Origin: Streptococcus sp. Marseille-Q5986
GTDB lineage: Bacteria > Bacillota > Bacilli > Lactobacillales > Streptococcaceae
Length of the DNA stretch: 64,000 bases
Direction: 5' to 3'
NCBI RefSeq assembly: GCF_946902915.1
Contig: NZ_CAMPPY010000007.1
Location: forward strand, 44,110 to 108,109
Part shown: positions 21,189 through 30,070 of the stretch, piece after piece
Layout: the number at the start of each line of letters is the position of its first letter
How positions within the stretch are numbered: the stretch's first letter is position 1
Program-made: the position numbers and the translations under genes
The notes under the pieces: generated by a model
Database searches by the model: none
Seen by the model: the letters and a program-made list of their open reading frames with translations, nothing else
What the model was told of the DNA's origin: nothing

Positions 21189-21602
21189 TTATGCTTTTGG
21201 ACGTTTAGTACCGTATTTAGAACGGCCTTGTTTACGATCGTTAACACCTGCAGTATCAAGTGCACCACGGACGATATGGTAACGTACCCCTGGAAGGTCT
21301 TTTACACGTCCACCACGAAGAAGAACCACGCTGTGCTCTTGCAAGTTGTGTCCGATACCTGGGATGTAGGCAGTAACTTCGATAAGGTTGCTCAAACGTA
21401 CACGAGCGAATTTACGAAGGGCTGAGTTAGGTTTTTTAGGTGTCATTGTTCCAACACGAGTTGCAACACCACGTTTTTGTGGTGAAGAAACGTTTGTTTG
21501 AACTTTTTTATGACTGTTGTAACCAACGTTCAAAGCTGGTGATTTAGATTTTTCTACTTTTGATTTACGCGGTTTGCGAACCAATTGGTTAATTGTAGGC
21601 AT
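21189..21602 (-). CDS. rpsL: 30S ribosomal protein S12
   Basis: This 137-residue protein acts in the decoding centre. It shows [15 protein letters not shown], the [11 protein letters not shown] loop (with the usual Lys of streptomycin-sensitive strains) and the [12 protein letters not shown] segment. It is the first gene of the rpsL-rpsG-fusA cluster. The mRNA leader holds a hairpin at 21634-21661. Confidence 0.97.
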   Translation of the reverse strand: MPTINQLVRKPRKSKVEKSKSPALNVGYNSHKKVQTNVSSPQKRGVATRVGTMTPKKPNSALRKFARVRLSNLIEVTAYIPGIGHNLQEHSVVLLRGGRVKDLPGVRYHIVRGALDTAGVNDRKQGRSKYGTKRPKA

Positions 21603-21633
21603 CTACATTCTCCTGTGTTTTTTTATTTTTGGT

Positions 21634-21661
21634 GATGATACACTTGGTGACAGCTATCATC
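21634..21661 (-). promoter_or_regulatory. Hairpin in the rpsL leader
   Basis: GATGATA (21634-21640) and TATCATC (21655-21661) pair perfectly, with an inner CAC/GTG pairing. It sits about 30 nt upstream of the rpsL start and could be a translational operator or simple leader structure. Confidence 0.45.
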
Positions 21662-21738
21662 TGTGTGTACTTTTGCAACATTTGTCAGCACGTCCCTGTA
21701 CACTCTTGAGAGACCAAAAGTAAAAAGTACCGTCTGTT

Positions 21739-21768
21739 ATTGTAACAAATTTTCCCCTTGCTTGTCAA
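21739..21768 (-). promoter_or_regulatory. Promoter of the rpsL operon
   Basis: On the minus strand TTGACA (21763-21768), 18 bp, TACAAT (21739-21744), leaving a leader of about 130 nt. Confidence 0.75.
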
Positions 21769-21823
21769 GATGTTTTTCTTTTTATTGTTAATTTTAGCTC
21801 TTCGGTACTACCTTAGACGAAAC

Positions 21824-21850
21824 AAAAAGGAGGAAACCAAGCCCTCCTCT
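21824..21850 (-). terminator. Terminator of the two-component/ABC operon
   Basis: On the minus strand AGGAGG and CCTCCT arms are followed by TTTTTG. It lies about 70 bp past the response-regulator stop; a second A/T-rich hairpin (21857-21886) lies between. Confidence 0.7.
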
Positions 21851-21917
21851 AGTTACAAAATTGTTTGATTGAATAATTTCAATTTTAGCACATAATGATT
21901 TTCGAGATATGATAGTA

Positions 21918-22517
21918 TCACAACCAACCAGATTCTTTCGCTATATTAGCTGCCTCTGTTCGATTAGCAGCATCTAGTTTCGAAAGAATATTGGTGACAT
22001 AGTTTCGGACGGTTCCGTTTGATAAATAAAGTTGATCTGCAATTTCTTGGTTAGAGAAACCCTGAGCGACTCCCTTTAAAACGGCGATTTCTTGCTCCGT
22101 TAATGGATTGGGATGCGTCATCACCACTTCCATCAATTCAGGCGAATACTCCTTGCCTCCTTCGAGGACAGTGTGCAAGGTTTTCATGAGGTCTGCAATC
22201 CTTCTTTCTTTCAAGACATAAGCATCTACTCCAGCCTTAACCGCACGTTCAAAATACCCAGGACGCTTGAAGGTCGTCACCACAACCACCTTTGTTTCTA
22301 GCTTTTCTGCTCGAATCCATTCCAAGACTTCGAGGCCAGTCTTAACAGGCATCTCTACATCAAGAATAGCGATATCTACGGATTCTTTTTCTAAGAGTTG
22401 GATTGCTTCTTGTCCATTCTTGGCTTGTAAGACATACTCTACATCTGCTTGAAAGGCGAGCAACTGGCACATGGCATCTCGCAACATACTTTGATCTTCT
22501 GCAACAAGTAGTTTCAT
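21918..22517 (-). CDS. NarL/LuxR-family response regulator (DesR/LiaR type; like pneumococcal RR11)
   Basis: The protein has 199 residues. The receiver domain has acidic pocket residues Glu7-Asp8 and the phospho-acceptor Asp53 in AILDVEMP. The C-terminal LuxR HTH begins [18 protein letters not shown]. It is encoded one base after the kinase gene, as last gene of an operon with an ABC exporter. The arrangement and lengths (199 and 365) match my recollection of pneumococcal TCS11; the target genes are probably the adjacent transporter (inference). Confidence 0.92.
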   Translation of the reverse strand: MKLLVAEDQSMLRDAMCQLLAFQADVEYVLQAKNGQEAIQLLEKESVDIAILDVEMPVKTGLEVLEWIRAEKLETKVVVVTTFKRPGYFERAVKAGVDAYVLKERRIADLMKTLHTVLEGGKEYSPELMEVVMTHPNPLTEQEIAVLKGVAQGFSNQEIADQLYLSNGTVRNYVTNILSKLDAANRTEAANIAKESGWL

Positions 22518-22518
22518 C

Positions 22519-23616
22519 TTAGTTTCTCTCCTTATAAGGTAGTCGAACTTGCACTTCCGTTGGCTGTTTCTGACTGATTACTCTTACTTCTCCTGAAAAT
22601 GGAAGGACACGATCTCGGACTGTATGGAGCTCATCCCCCTTTATAGAAGCGAAACCACAGCCATCATCACTTACTGTTAGAATAAGTTCCTTCTCTGTAC
22701 GTTCTAATTTTAAGTAAGCTTTAGACGCTTGGGCATGTTTGATGATATTGGTCACTAACTCAAGCAAAATCATAGAAGCCGTTGACTCTAATTCCTGAGT
22801 AAGACTAGCAGTATCAAGTTGATTATCTGTCTCTACCTCAATTCCAGCAATTTCTAACATCTTTTTCACAGTCCCTAGTTCGGATGTCAAAGTTCTAGAC
22901 TTAAGATTTTCCACAATGGTTCGCACTTCACGCATTGATTCTTTGCTAATTTGCTGTATTTCTCTTAATTCCCTTTCCACCTGTGGATAAGCCTGCATCT
23001 GTAATAACTGCAAGGCTAGATCAGTTTTAACACTCAGCATAGCAAAGGTATGTCCCAGACTATCATGCAAATCCTGACCGATACGATTGCGCTCATTTTC
23101 TGCTAGCAATAGATTTATCTGGGTATTTTGCTTAGTCTGATTTTCTTTCAAATCCTCCACAATTCGAATCCGAACCAAACCAAAAGTCATCAAATCGACA
23201 AAAGTAAGAATAACAAGCAGATAGACTAGAAACTCAACTTCGATTCTCTGAAAAATCAAAAGTCGCCCCACAACAAGGACTTGAGCAAGGAGAAATGTCC
23301 AGACATGTAAAGACTTTAAACTACGTACGCCAAAATGATAAATTAAGAGATTGGAAAGGAAAAAGAAAAACCAGATATAATTCACAGCAACAAAGGCGGT
23401 ATTCCCAGCTACATAGACCAGCATGATCCCCCAGAAAAGCCAAGATAGGCGCTGGTTCTTAGTTATTAAAACGCCCAAATACGTCACTACAAATAGAATA
23501 TCAACCAATAAATGCCAAGCAGGAAGCTCCCCAACCACTACAGGTAAGATGGGGAAAACCATAAAAATCAAACTGACCCAAAACATATAGTGTATGCTTT
23601 TCAGTCTTTCAAGCAT
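22519..23616 (-). CDS. Sensor histidine kinase, HisKA_3 family (like pneumococcal HK11)
   Basis: The protein has 365 residues. The first 155 or so contain several transmembrane helices with almost no extracellular loops, typical of intramembrane or envelope sensors. The dimerisation/phospho-acceptor motif [18 protein letters not shown] carries the His. The ATPase domain shows [13 protein letters not shown] and SDDGCGF. Its start overlaps the permease stop (TAATG). The signal is unknown; membrane stress is a guess from related DesK/LiaS systems. Confidence 0.92.
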   Translation of the reverse strand: MLERLKSIHYMFWVSLIFMVFPILPVVVGELPAWHLLVDILFVVTYLGVLITKNQRLSWLFWGIMLVYVAGNTAFVAVNYIWFFFFLSNLLIYHFGVRSLKSLHVWTFLLAQVLVVGRLLIFQRIEVEFLVYLLVILTFVDLMTFGLVRIRIVEDLKENQTKQNTQINLLLAENERNRIGQDLHDSLGHTFAMLSVKTDLALQLLQMQAYPQVERELREIQQISKESMREVRTIVENLKSRTLTSELGTVKKMLEIAGIEVETDNQLDTASLTQELESTASMILLELVTNIIKHAQASKAYLKLERTEKELILTVSDDGCGFASIKGDELHTVRDRVLPFSGEVRVISQKQPTEVQVRLPYKERN

Positions 23617-24353
23617 TAAGCATTCTCCTTATGACCTTGAAGGTAAATGGTCAAACCAAACAAAACTGCTGAAAAAACAAGTAGATAAACTGTGGCTGGT
23701 AGATTGATGCCACTCTCATTTAAGAATGTCTTGATCAATTCCATCAACTGATAGCTTGGTAGACGCTTCCCGATTGCTTGCATCCAGTCTGGAAATAAAG
23801 AGATAGGCATCCAGAGTCCGCCTAAAACAGCCAAGCCTAGATAGAGAAGATTGCCCACGACAGACATCAACTGACTAGTTGGTAAGAGAGTTAAGGTCAA
23901 ACCAAGCGCTACGAAGGCAATACTTCCTACTATCAGCAAAAGTGCAGCCCCAATCCAGTTTCCAATAGACATATCCACACCTCTTACAAAATGCCCAACT
24001 GAGAAAACAACCAGAATTGAGACCAAATAATCAACCATCATACTTGTTATCTTTGATAGATAATATTCTACCATATTTACAGGACTATGACGTAATGTTT
24101 TCTGCCAGTTGTTTATCTTATCGGTATGTAAAACAACTGGGAATGAGAAGATAGCTGTCGACATCATGGAAAAGGCAGTCATGGAGATAAGATAATCACG
24201 CATAAAATTCGCGGGTCCACCTGGTGTGTCCTGATACATGCCAGAAAAGAATAGATAGAAGGCTGTCGGCATCCCTACGGATAATAAATAATAGACTGAT
24301 TGTCGTTTGGTCAATAAAAATTCTATCTTGTTTAGTGCGATCCATCGTTTCAT
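23616..24353 (-). CDS. ABC transporter permease (ABC-2 type)
   Basis: The 245-residue protein has about six transmembrane helices. It follows the ATPase gene with a 1-base gap. I chose the ATG at 24353 (MKRWIALNKIEF) because AAGGGAG lies 9 bases upstream; longer starts would overlap the ATPase end. It forms an exporter with the 294-residue ATPase. The substrate is unknown, possibly a lipid, peptide or drug. It is co-transcribed with the two-component genes, and such pairs often control their own exporter. Confidence 0.88.
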   Translation of the reverse strand: MKRWIALNKIEFLLTKRQSVYYLLSVGMPTAFYLFFSGMYQDTPGGPANFMRDYLISMTAFSMMSTAIFSFPVVLHTDKINNWQKTLRHSPVNMVEYYLSKITSMMVDYLVSILVVFSVGHFVRGVDMSIGNWIGAALLLIVGSIAFVALGLTLTLLPTSQLMSVVGNLLYLGLAVLGGLWMPISLFPDWMQAIGKRLPSYQLMELIKTFLNESGINLPATVYLLVFSAVLFGLTIYLQGHKENA

Positions 24354-24354
24354 C

Positions 24355-25239
24355 TTAGTCATCTCCCTTCTGCGTTTCTTCAAAGATTGTATCTAGCAAA
24401 CTACGGTTATTAACTTCGATTTCTTGTATGCTACATCCTGCTTGAGTCAATAGTTCCCAGAAAGCATCTGCTTCTCGAGTGACTACTTGCAGGGCATCTT
24501 GTTTTAGGACCCAGTTTTCAACCACGTTTGACTTCTCTACGACTTCCTTGTAAGCTATAGGAAGGATAAAGTGCTTTTCTATTTCTTCGCTACGCATAGC
24601 TAGAGGTGTCGTATCTCGAATCAACTCTCCCTTATTTAAGAGCAAAATGCGGTCTGCGGTGTGTTCCACTTCCTCAATATAATGGGACGAATAAAGAATG
24701 GTGACTCCTTGCGCTTTTAACTCCTGAATAATCTCCCAAAAACGTTGACGAGTTGAGGTATCCATGGCCGAAGTAGGTTCATCTAAAAAGACTAACTTTG
24801 GTCGCCCAATTAGAGTTAAGACAAAAGAGAAAAGACGCTTTTGACCGCCTGATAATTTTTCTGCCAACTGTTCTTTTTGTTGCTTGCCAAACTGCAATAG
24901 TTGATCAATTTCCTGGTCGCTCAAAGGATTTGGATAAATACTTTGAAAGAAAGCAATTAACTCTTTAACTTTTAATTTCTGTACAATCACATTTTCTTGA
25001 GGGAGGTAAGCCCTAGTGTAGTCTAACTTAGAACTCTTCACTGCTAAACCTTGAATAGATACTTGACCGCTGGTGACCAGTTTATCTCCTAGCAAACAGT
25101 CCAAAAGTGTCGTCTTCCCAGCACCATTAGGGCCAACCAAGGCTACACATTCACCATCGTTGATTTCAAAGGAGATGTTCTGCAAGATCTCCTTGTCTTT
25201 TATTTTCTTACTCAATTTCTCAACTTTAATCACAGTCAT
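24355..25239 (-). CDS. ABC transporter ATPase
   Basis: The protein has 294 residues. Walker A is GPNGAGKTT, the signature KLSGGQKRLFSF, Walker B LVFLDEPTSAMD and the switch His is in YSSHYIEEVEH. The C-terminal extension of about 85 residues is typical of CcmA-type exporters. It pairs with the permease immediately downstream. The start (MTVIKVEKLSKK) overlaps the small membrane-protein gene upstream. Confidence 0.93.
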   Translation of the reverse strand: MTVIKVEKLSKKIKDKEILQNISFEINDGECVALVGPNGAGKTTLLDCLLGDKLVTSGQVSIQGLAVKSSKLDYTRAYLPQENVIVQKLKVKELIAFFQSIYPNPLSDQEIDQLLQFGKQQKEQLAEKLSGGQKRLFSFVLTLIGRPKLVFLDEPTSAMDTSTRQRFWEIIQELKAQGVTILYSSHYIEEVEHTADRILLLNKGELIRDTTPLAMRSEEIEKHFILPIAYKEVVEKSNVVENWVLKQDALQVVTREADAFWELLTQAGCSIQEIEVNNRSLLDTIFEETQKGDD

Positions 25240-25419
25240 GAGCTTCTCCTTTCAACCACTCCATTCCTATAGAGAAAATAACGAAAATCATAAATCCACC
25301 CCCCAAGCACCACGAACGAATTGGCGAAGCTAGGTTTTGCCAAACCAACCAGTAAACATTTCCACTAACCATACTAAGAGTGACAAGCCGATAAAGAAAT
25401 AGATGATTGCCTTTTTCAT
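25226..25419 (-). pseudogene. Small membrane-protein gene, apparently broken by frameshifts
   Basis: The ATG at 25419 overlaps the previous stop (ATGA) and has a GGAG site. It encodes MKKAIIYFFIGLSLLVWL and more, then meets TAG after 29 codons (25330). A second frame continues with GGGFMIFVIFSIGMEWLKGE down to 25226, overlapping the ATPase start. Two small shifts, one near TTTGGCAAAA and one in a G6 tract, would join the pieces into one membrane protein of about 60 residues. The alternative 66-codon frame from a TTG has no properly spaced ribosome site. Confidence 0.5.
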
Positions 25420-25634
25420 TCCTCAAACTCCTTTTTCACATCTCTGACCAATTTCAAACCTTCTCTGACAAGCCAAGACATCATTCCAAAGCCAGCAAAG
25501 AGCTCCCAAGGAAAACGATAAAAACCCTCGTCCAATCCTGAAAACATGAGATAGGTCATCACTCCTGCTGCTACTAAGCTTACTGCAACAATTTTTTTAT
25601 TTTTCGTCTCCTCTTCCTCCATTTCATACTTCAA
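25416..25634 (-). CDS. Small membrane protein, about 68-72 residues
   Basis: Two hydrophobic segments (KIVAVSLVAAGVMTYLMF and RFPWELFAGFGMMSWLV) are separated by a short loop; the tail is charged (KLVRDVKKEFEE). It is the first gene of the ABC/two-component operon. The start is uncertain: the longest frame opens with TTG almost on a TATAAT-like -10, while an internal ATG at 25622 lacks a ribosome site. It may be an accessory protein of the exporter or sensor. I do not recognise it. Confidence 0.55.
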   Translation of the reverse strand: MKYEMEEEETKNKKIVAVSLVAAGVMTYLMFSGLDEGFYRFPWELFAGFGMMSWLVREGLKLVRDVKKEFEE

Positions 25635-25747
25635 TTATAGTCCTTTGAAGTTAGCGGAGCTAGATGCTTCTGTCACTAAGAAATATGACAAATGTCATTA
25701 AAAAAAGAAAGTGGCAAAATCAACTTTCTTTTTAATCTATTTAATTT

Positions 25748-27415
25748 TTATTCCACACTGAAAAGATATGGATATACAGGTTGTTGTCCTTGGTGAATCT
25801 CTACTTCAACATCTTCAAATTCTTCTGCGATTTCTTGAACAATTTCATTGGCAAGTTCTTCGCTTCCATCTTCACCGACATAGAAAGTTACGATTTCACT
25901 ATCTTCATCCAACATATGTTTCAAGGTTTCGGTCAAGGTTTGGTGCATGTCAGGGTTTGACACAAGAATTTTCCCATCGACCATACCAAGATTGTCATTT
26001 TCATGGATTTCTAAGCCATCAATTGTTGTATCACGCACAGCTGTTGTGACGCTTCCGCTAACGACATCGCTAAGAGCAGCTGTCATTCGCTCTTGGTTTT
26101 CTTCGATGGACTTGCTTGGATCAAAGGCAAGAAGACTAGTCAATCCTTGAGGAATTGTACGTGCTTCTACTACAACAGCTGGTTGTTCAAGCACTTCAGC
26201 CGCAGACTGAGCTGCCATAAAGATATTTTTGTTGTTTGGCAAGAAGATAATGTTGCGAGCATTGACCTGTTCAACAGCCTTGATAAAGTCTTCTGTTGAA
26301 GGGTTCATGGTTTGACCACCTTCGATAACATAATCCACACCTTGAGAACGGAAGATATCTGCTAGACCTTTACCAGCCACCACAGCAATCAAAGCATACT
26401 CTTTTTCTTCAGTAGGCTTGTTCCCTTGAGTCGCTTCTTTTTCAACTTGCGCCTCGTGTTGGTTACGCATGTTGTCCACTTTTACCTTGATCAAGCTACC
26501 ATATTTGAGACCTTCTTGCATGACAAGACCTGGGTCTTCTGTATGGACGTGAACTTTGACGATCTCATCATCATTGACAACAAGTAGAGAGTCACCGAGT
26601 TCATTCAAGTAGTTGCGGAATTCATCGTAGTCAAAGTCCTTAGAATAAGTTGGACCTTGTTTGAGGGCTACCATGATCTCCGTACAGTAACCAAAAGTAA
26701 TATCCTCAGTCGCTACATGCCCTGCTACAGACTTGTGGTGCTCTGCATTGATCATTTCACTCATGTTGGCTGGAGTCACTACAAAGTCCTCAGATGCAAT
26801 ATATTCACCAGTAAGGGCTGAAAGGAAACCTTCGTAGATGAAGACCAATCCTTGACCACCTGAGTCCACAACGCCAACTTCCTTCAAGACTGGAAGCATG
26901 TCTGGCGTTTTAGCTAGAGCTGTTTTAGCACCTTCCAAGGCTGCGCGCATGACTTCAACAGCGTCAGCTGTTTGCTCAGCTTTTTTCTTAGCACCGATAG
27001 CAGCCCCACGAGAAACTGTCAAAATCGTTCCTTCAACTGGTTTCATGACTGCCTTATAAGCAACTTCCACACCTGATTGGAAGGCAAGAGCCAAATCTTG
27101 ACCTGTTAATTCATCCTTTTCCTTAATAGCTTGGGAGAAGCCACGGAAGAGCTGAGAAGTGATAACCCCTGAGTTTCCACGCGCACCCATCAAGAGCCCT
27201 TTGGCAAGGATGCTCGCTACTTCTCCAACTGTAGAAGCAGGCTTGTCTGCTACTTCTTTCGCACCATTTTCAATGGTCATTCCCATATTTGTCCCAGTAT
27301 CTCCATCTGGAACTGGAAAGACGTTCAATGAATTGACATATTCTGCTTGCTTATTCAAACGAGTTGATGCAGCCTGCACCATCTCTTGGAATAAACTGGT
27401 AGTAATTTTTGACAC
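25748..27415 (-). CDS. fakA: Fatty acid kinase catalytic subunit FakA (DAK2/YloV family)
   Basis: The protein has 555 residues. The N-terminal DAK2 domain binds ATP/Mg with the motif FPVPDGDTGTNMGMT (about residues 31-45) and the ARGNSGVI loop. Middle and C-terminal DegV-like regions follow. FakA phosphorylates exogenous fatty acids bound to FakB for phospholipid synthesis and affects virulence gene control in Gram-positives. It is encoded 2 bp after the Asp23-like gene, the conserved neighbour pair. Confidence 0.92.
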   Translation of the reverse strand: MSKITTSLFQEMVQAASTRLNKQAEYVNSLNVFPVPDGDTGTNMGMTIENGAKEVADKPASTVGEVASILAKGLLMGARGNSGVITSQLFRGFSQAIKEKDELTGQDLALAFQSGVEVAYKAVMKPVEGTILTVSRGAAIGAKKKAEQTADAVEVMRAALEGAKTALAKTPDMLPVLKEVGVVDSGGQGLVFIYEGFLSALTGEYIASEDFVVTPANMSEMINAEHHKSVAGHVATEDITFGYCTEIMVALKQGPTYSKDFDYDEFRNYLNELGDSLLVVNDDEIVKVHVHTEDPGLVMQEGLKYGSLIKVKVDNMRNQHEAQVEKEATQGNKPTEEKEYALIAVVAGKGLADIFRSQGVDYVIEGGQTMNPSTEDFIKAVEQVNARNIIFLPNNKNIFMAAQSAAEVLEQPAVVVEARTIPQGLTSLLAFDPSKSIEENQERMTAALSDVVSGSVTTAVRDTTIDGLEIHENDNLGMVDGKILVSNPDMHQTLTETLKHMLDEDSEIVTFYVGEDGSEELANEIVQEIAEEFEDVEVEIHQGQQPVYPYLFSVE

Positions 27416-27417
27416 GA

Positions 27418-27783
27418 TTATTCTCCTACAACTTTGATATTTTGAATGTAGACATTCACAGTCTGAGCCGTAATTCCTAGTTGATTTTCTAGACTAAAAC
27501 GAACACGCTCTTGAATGTTTTTTGACACTTCGCTTATCTTTATTCCGTAGCTCAATACGGTATAAACATCAACTGCAATACTACCATCTTCGGCTGCCTT
27601 CACGACAACACCCTTAGAATAATTTTCCTTACCAAGGAGGGCTTGGAAATTGTCTTTGAGGGCATTTTTACTAGCCATACCGACCACTCCAAAAATCTCA
27701 GTTGCAGCACCACCTACTACGGTTGCAATCACTTCATCTGTCAGTTCGATTTGACCATCTTTTGTATTAATTTTTACAGTCAT
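27418..27783 (-). CDS. Asp23/Gls24 family protein (YloU-like)
   Basis: The 121-residue protein carries the Asp23 fold (IATVVGGAATEIFGVVGMASK and the region around VDVYTVLSYGIKISEV). It has no membrane helix. The rpmB - asp23 - fakA order is widely conserved in Firmicutes. The role is unclear; envelope stress or a partner of FakA is possible. Confidence 0.9.
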   Translation of the reverse strand: MTVKINTKDGQIELTDEVIATVVGGAATEIFGVVGMASKNALKDNFQALLGKENYSKGVVVKAAEDGSIAVDVYTVLSYGIKISEVSKNIQERVRFSLENQLGITAQTVNVYIQNIKVVGE

Positions 27784-27934
27784 TTTTTTACCTCAACTAG
27801 TTGATACTCTATTTTATCATATTTCATCCCAAGTGTAAAAGCAGAATGCTGTATCGGCGGATATTTACTCTATTTTTCAAATGATTTTATCCATAGAGCA
27901 AAAGAAAAAGACCTAAGTGGTCTTTTCATCTTTA

Positions 27935-28123
27935 TTAAACGCGTTCAACTTTACCTGATTTCAAAGCACGAGCTGAAGCCCAAACTTTTTTAGGTTTACC
28001 ATCGATAAGAACAGTAACTTTTTGAAGGTTTGGTTTTACGGCACGTTTTGTTTGGTTCATCGCGTGTGAACGGTTGTTTCCTGATACAGTCTTACGACCT
28101 GTAAAGTAACATACTTTAGCCAT
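27935..28123 (-). CDS. rpmB: 50S ribosomal protein L28
   Basis: The 62-residue protein has the typical [17 protein letters not shown] start and [10 protein letters not shown] segment. It is separated from the asp23-like gene by about 150 bp. A T-rich hairpin (27905-27935 area, AGACC/GGTCT) lies right after the stop and is probably its terminator. Confidence 0.95.
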   Translation of the reverse strand: MAKVCYFTGRKTVSGNNRSHAMNQTKRAVKPNLQKVTVLIDGKPKKVWASARALKSGKVERV

Positions 28124-28229
28124 TGTGTTTTCCTCCTATTAGATCTAATATAGCGGATGTGCTAGCACCACATACCGTACTATGTTATCACACTTTCTCT
28201 ATTTTGGCAAGGAAATTAGGAGACTTTTT

Positions 28230-28913
28230 TTATTTAACGTAAACAACTCCAAGTTTACCAAAAGCAACTTCCCCACGAATAATCAAAGTTTTGCTGGTTG
28301 GGGCTACAGGAGCATCTGCCTTAGCTACTCCACAAGAAGTCTCCACCTTAAGATCTACCCGCCAGTGTTGAGGCACATAGATAACTGCACTCCCTAAACT
28401 GACTTCTACTTTCAAGGTTGCACTATCGCCTAATATCTCTGCATTGTCATAATAAATCTTGGCATTCCCACAGCTAACTTCAAACTGGTCTTCTACCAAG
28501 TCTTGATCCTGTTTGTAAAAAGTTCCACTACCAAAGGAAACTTCCTTTTCTGTTAGAATGGTCTTTTCAGTGTCATACCACCATTTTTTCCCGTTCCATG
28601 TTTTGTTCGAATTAGTCAACATACCAACTCCGAGAACGATTAGCACTCCCGCCCAGAACAGTGATTGATTGGGAATCGGTAAAATGCCATAAAAATGATT
28701 GGCCATAATGATGGCTATGAAAGCTGTAAAAACTGCTGATGTCAAACGACGGCGAAGCAAAGCATCAACTGATTGATAAGCAAAAAATCCAATACCGATA
28801 AAAGGCCATATCTTATCATCCAAAGAAGGAATGCCAAAATTCCCTTGCAGCAAGATCCAGGCTGCTAAAACCAATAAAACAATACCAAATGCTTTCTTTT
28901 TCATGTCTTTCAC
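28230..28913 (-). CDS. LiaF-like membrane protein
   Basis: The 227-residue protein has four N-terminal hydrophobic segments (about residues 5-100). A C-terminal beta-rich domain follows with the repeated pattern EVSFGSGTFY, EVSCGNAKIYYDNAEI and EVSLGSAVIYVPQHW, typical of LiaF/VraT C-terminal domains. LiaF proteins act in envelope-stress sensing. Here the neighbour is a LytTR regulator overlapping it by 4 bp, not a LiaRS kinase pair. The two probably form a stand-alone regulatory unit. Confidence 0.8.
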   Translation of the reverse strand: MKDMKKKAFGIVLLVLAAWILLQGNFGIPSLDDKIWPFIGIGFFAYQSVDALLRRRLTSAVFTAFIAIIMANHFYGILPIPNQSLFWAGVLIVLGVGMLTNSNKTWNGKKWWYDTEKTILTEKEVSFGSGTFYKQDQDLVEDQFEVSCGNAKIYYDNAEILGDSATLKVEVSLGSAVIYVPQHWRVDLKVETSCGVAKADAPVAPTSKTLIIRGEVAFGKLGVVYVK

Positions 28914-29359
28914 CTCATGTTTCTTAAATTTTCTTTTAGGAGGGACTGGTAATGTCGTGACACATGAACCTCCTTGTGCGTCTGATAAAAGGAAATGGTG
29001 CCCGTTCCTGAAAAGGACTTGTCCACCGAGTATATCTGACGGATGTTTGCGATCGTTGACTTGGACACTCGACTAAAATAGCGAGGCAAGATGGACTCCG
29101 ACTCATAGAGTTTGAGGCGAACCTCATAGGCTTCCTTCTGGGTATGAGCGTAAATCTTGCTCCCTTCTGTTTCAAAGAAGAGAATTTCTGACAGGTCTAG
29201 ATAATATTCACCTGTCCCCTTGTAAAAAGTCAACCTCGGAGCCTTTGACTCTTGCAAGAGCCGTTGCAAGTCTGCAATTTCATCTGTCAAAGTGGGGGTC
29301 TTGATGACAATTTCAGTCTCCTCTAAATTGCCGTCAATCTCAATTCGTAACTTCATCAC
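28910..29359 (-). CDS. LytTR-domain DNA-binding regulator
   Basis: The 149-residue protein has an N-terminal part of about 45 residues and a LytTR domain (LDLSEILFFETEGSKIYAHT through RVSKSTIANIRQIYSV). It has no receiver domain. It overlaps the LiaF-like gene (ATGA), so the two are co-translated. Stand-alone LytTR regulators paired with a membrane inhibitor are common in streptococci, and the LiaF-like protein may play that inhibitor role (inference). Confidence 0.88.
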   Translation of the reverse strand: MMKLRIEIDGNLEETEIVIKTPTLTDEIADLQRLLQESKAPRLTFYKGTGEYYLDLSEILFFETEGSKIYAHTQKEAYEVRLKLYESESILPRYFSRVSKSTIANIRQIYSVDKSFSGTGTISFYQTHKEVHVSRHYQSLLKENLRNMR

Positions 29360-29469
29360 ATCTCCTTTCTGACTCTACTATATCAAAGCTAAGTTAGGAA
29401 TACAAGGGAAAAAAAGCAAGTGGTCATTTTGAAGCAGTAAGTGGTTGTAGGACCAGCTTAACTTACATG

Positions 29470-29973
29470 TCAGAATAGGAAGAAAAGGAATCCCCACAAA
29501 AGACCGCAAATATAGCCAACCAAGACGTCCTTTGGATAATGCACACCACCTAAAACCCTCACCAATCCCAGTAAAGCTGAAAAGAGCAAACATGCTAAGC
29601 CAACAGGTAGACTAGCATGTAAGCAAGCCATGGAGATAATGGTTGCCGAAAAGACATGGCGACTGGGCATAGACTGTCCTGAACTATCCTTGTCAAGCAG
29701 GGGACAGATGTCCCAAGTTTCATAAGGTCGCGGGTGGTTGATTTTCTTACGAAAAAGTGATAACATCACAAAGCCTGTGGCAGGGATAAGCAAATAAACC
29801 CCAACTTGCTGACCCAATCCTAGTTTCAGATAAGTAGTGACTAACAAGGTCAGATAGACCAGGGGCATGGCGACTGTCATCAAGCGATTAAAACTGCGTA
29901 ACAGAAATAAAAGGGTGAGATAACTAGTGAGTCTGGAGCTGATATTTCGATACCATTCTTGATAATTTTTCAT
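29470..29973 (-). CDS. PAP2-family phosphatase
   Basis: The 167-residue protein shows the three motifs of membrane PAP2 phosphatases: KKINHPRPYE, PSRHVFSA and RVLGGVHYPKDVLVG. Several transmembrane helices are present. It could act on undecaprenyl pyrophosphate or phosphatidic acid. Short length and the PSRH variant (versus PSGH) fit the bacterial group. It stands alone. Confidence 0.87.
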   Translation of the reverse strand: MKNYQEWYRNISSRLTSYLTLLFLLRSFNRLMTVAMPLVYLTLLVTTYLKLGLGQQVGVYLLIPATGFVMLSLFRKKINHPRPYETWDICPLLDKDSSGQSMPSRHVFSATIISMACLHASLPVGLACLLFSALLGLVRVLGGVHYPKDVLVGYICGLLWGFLFFLF

Positions 29974-30070
29974 TTATACTTCTCATTCATTACCTTGTTT
30001 TCGTCTACTGGTGAGACGTTTGTCTTCTAGTATAGTGCAGAAAAAGAAGGCCGTCAAGCCTTCTTTTGAT

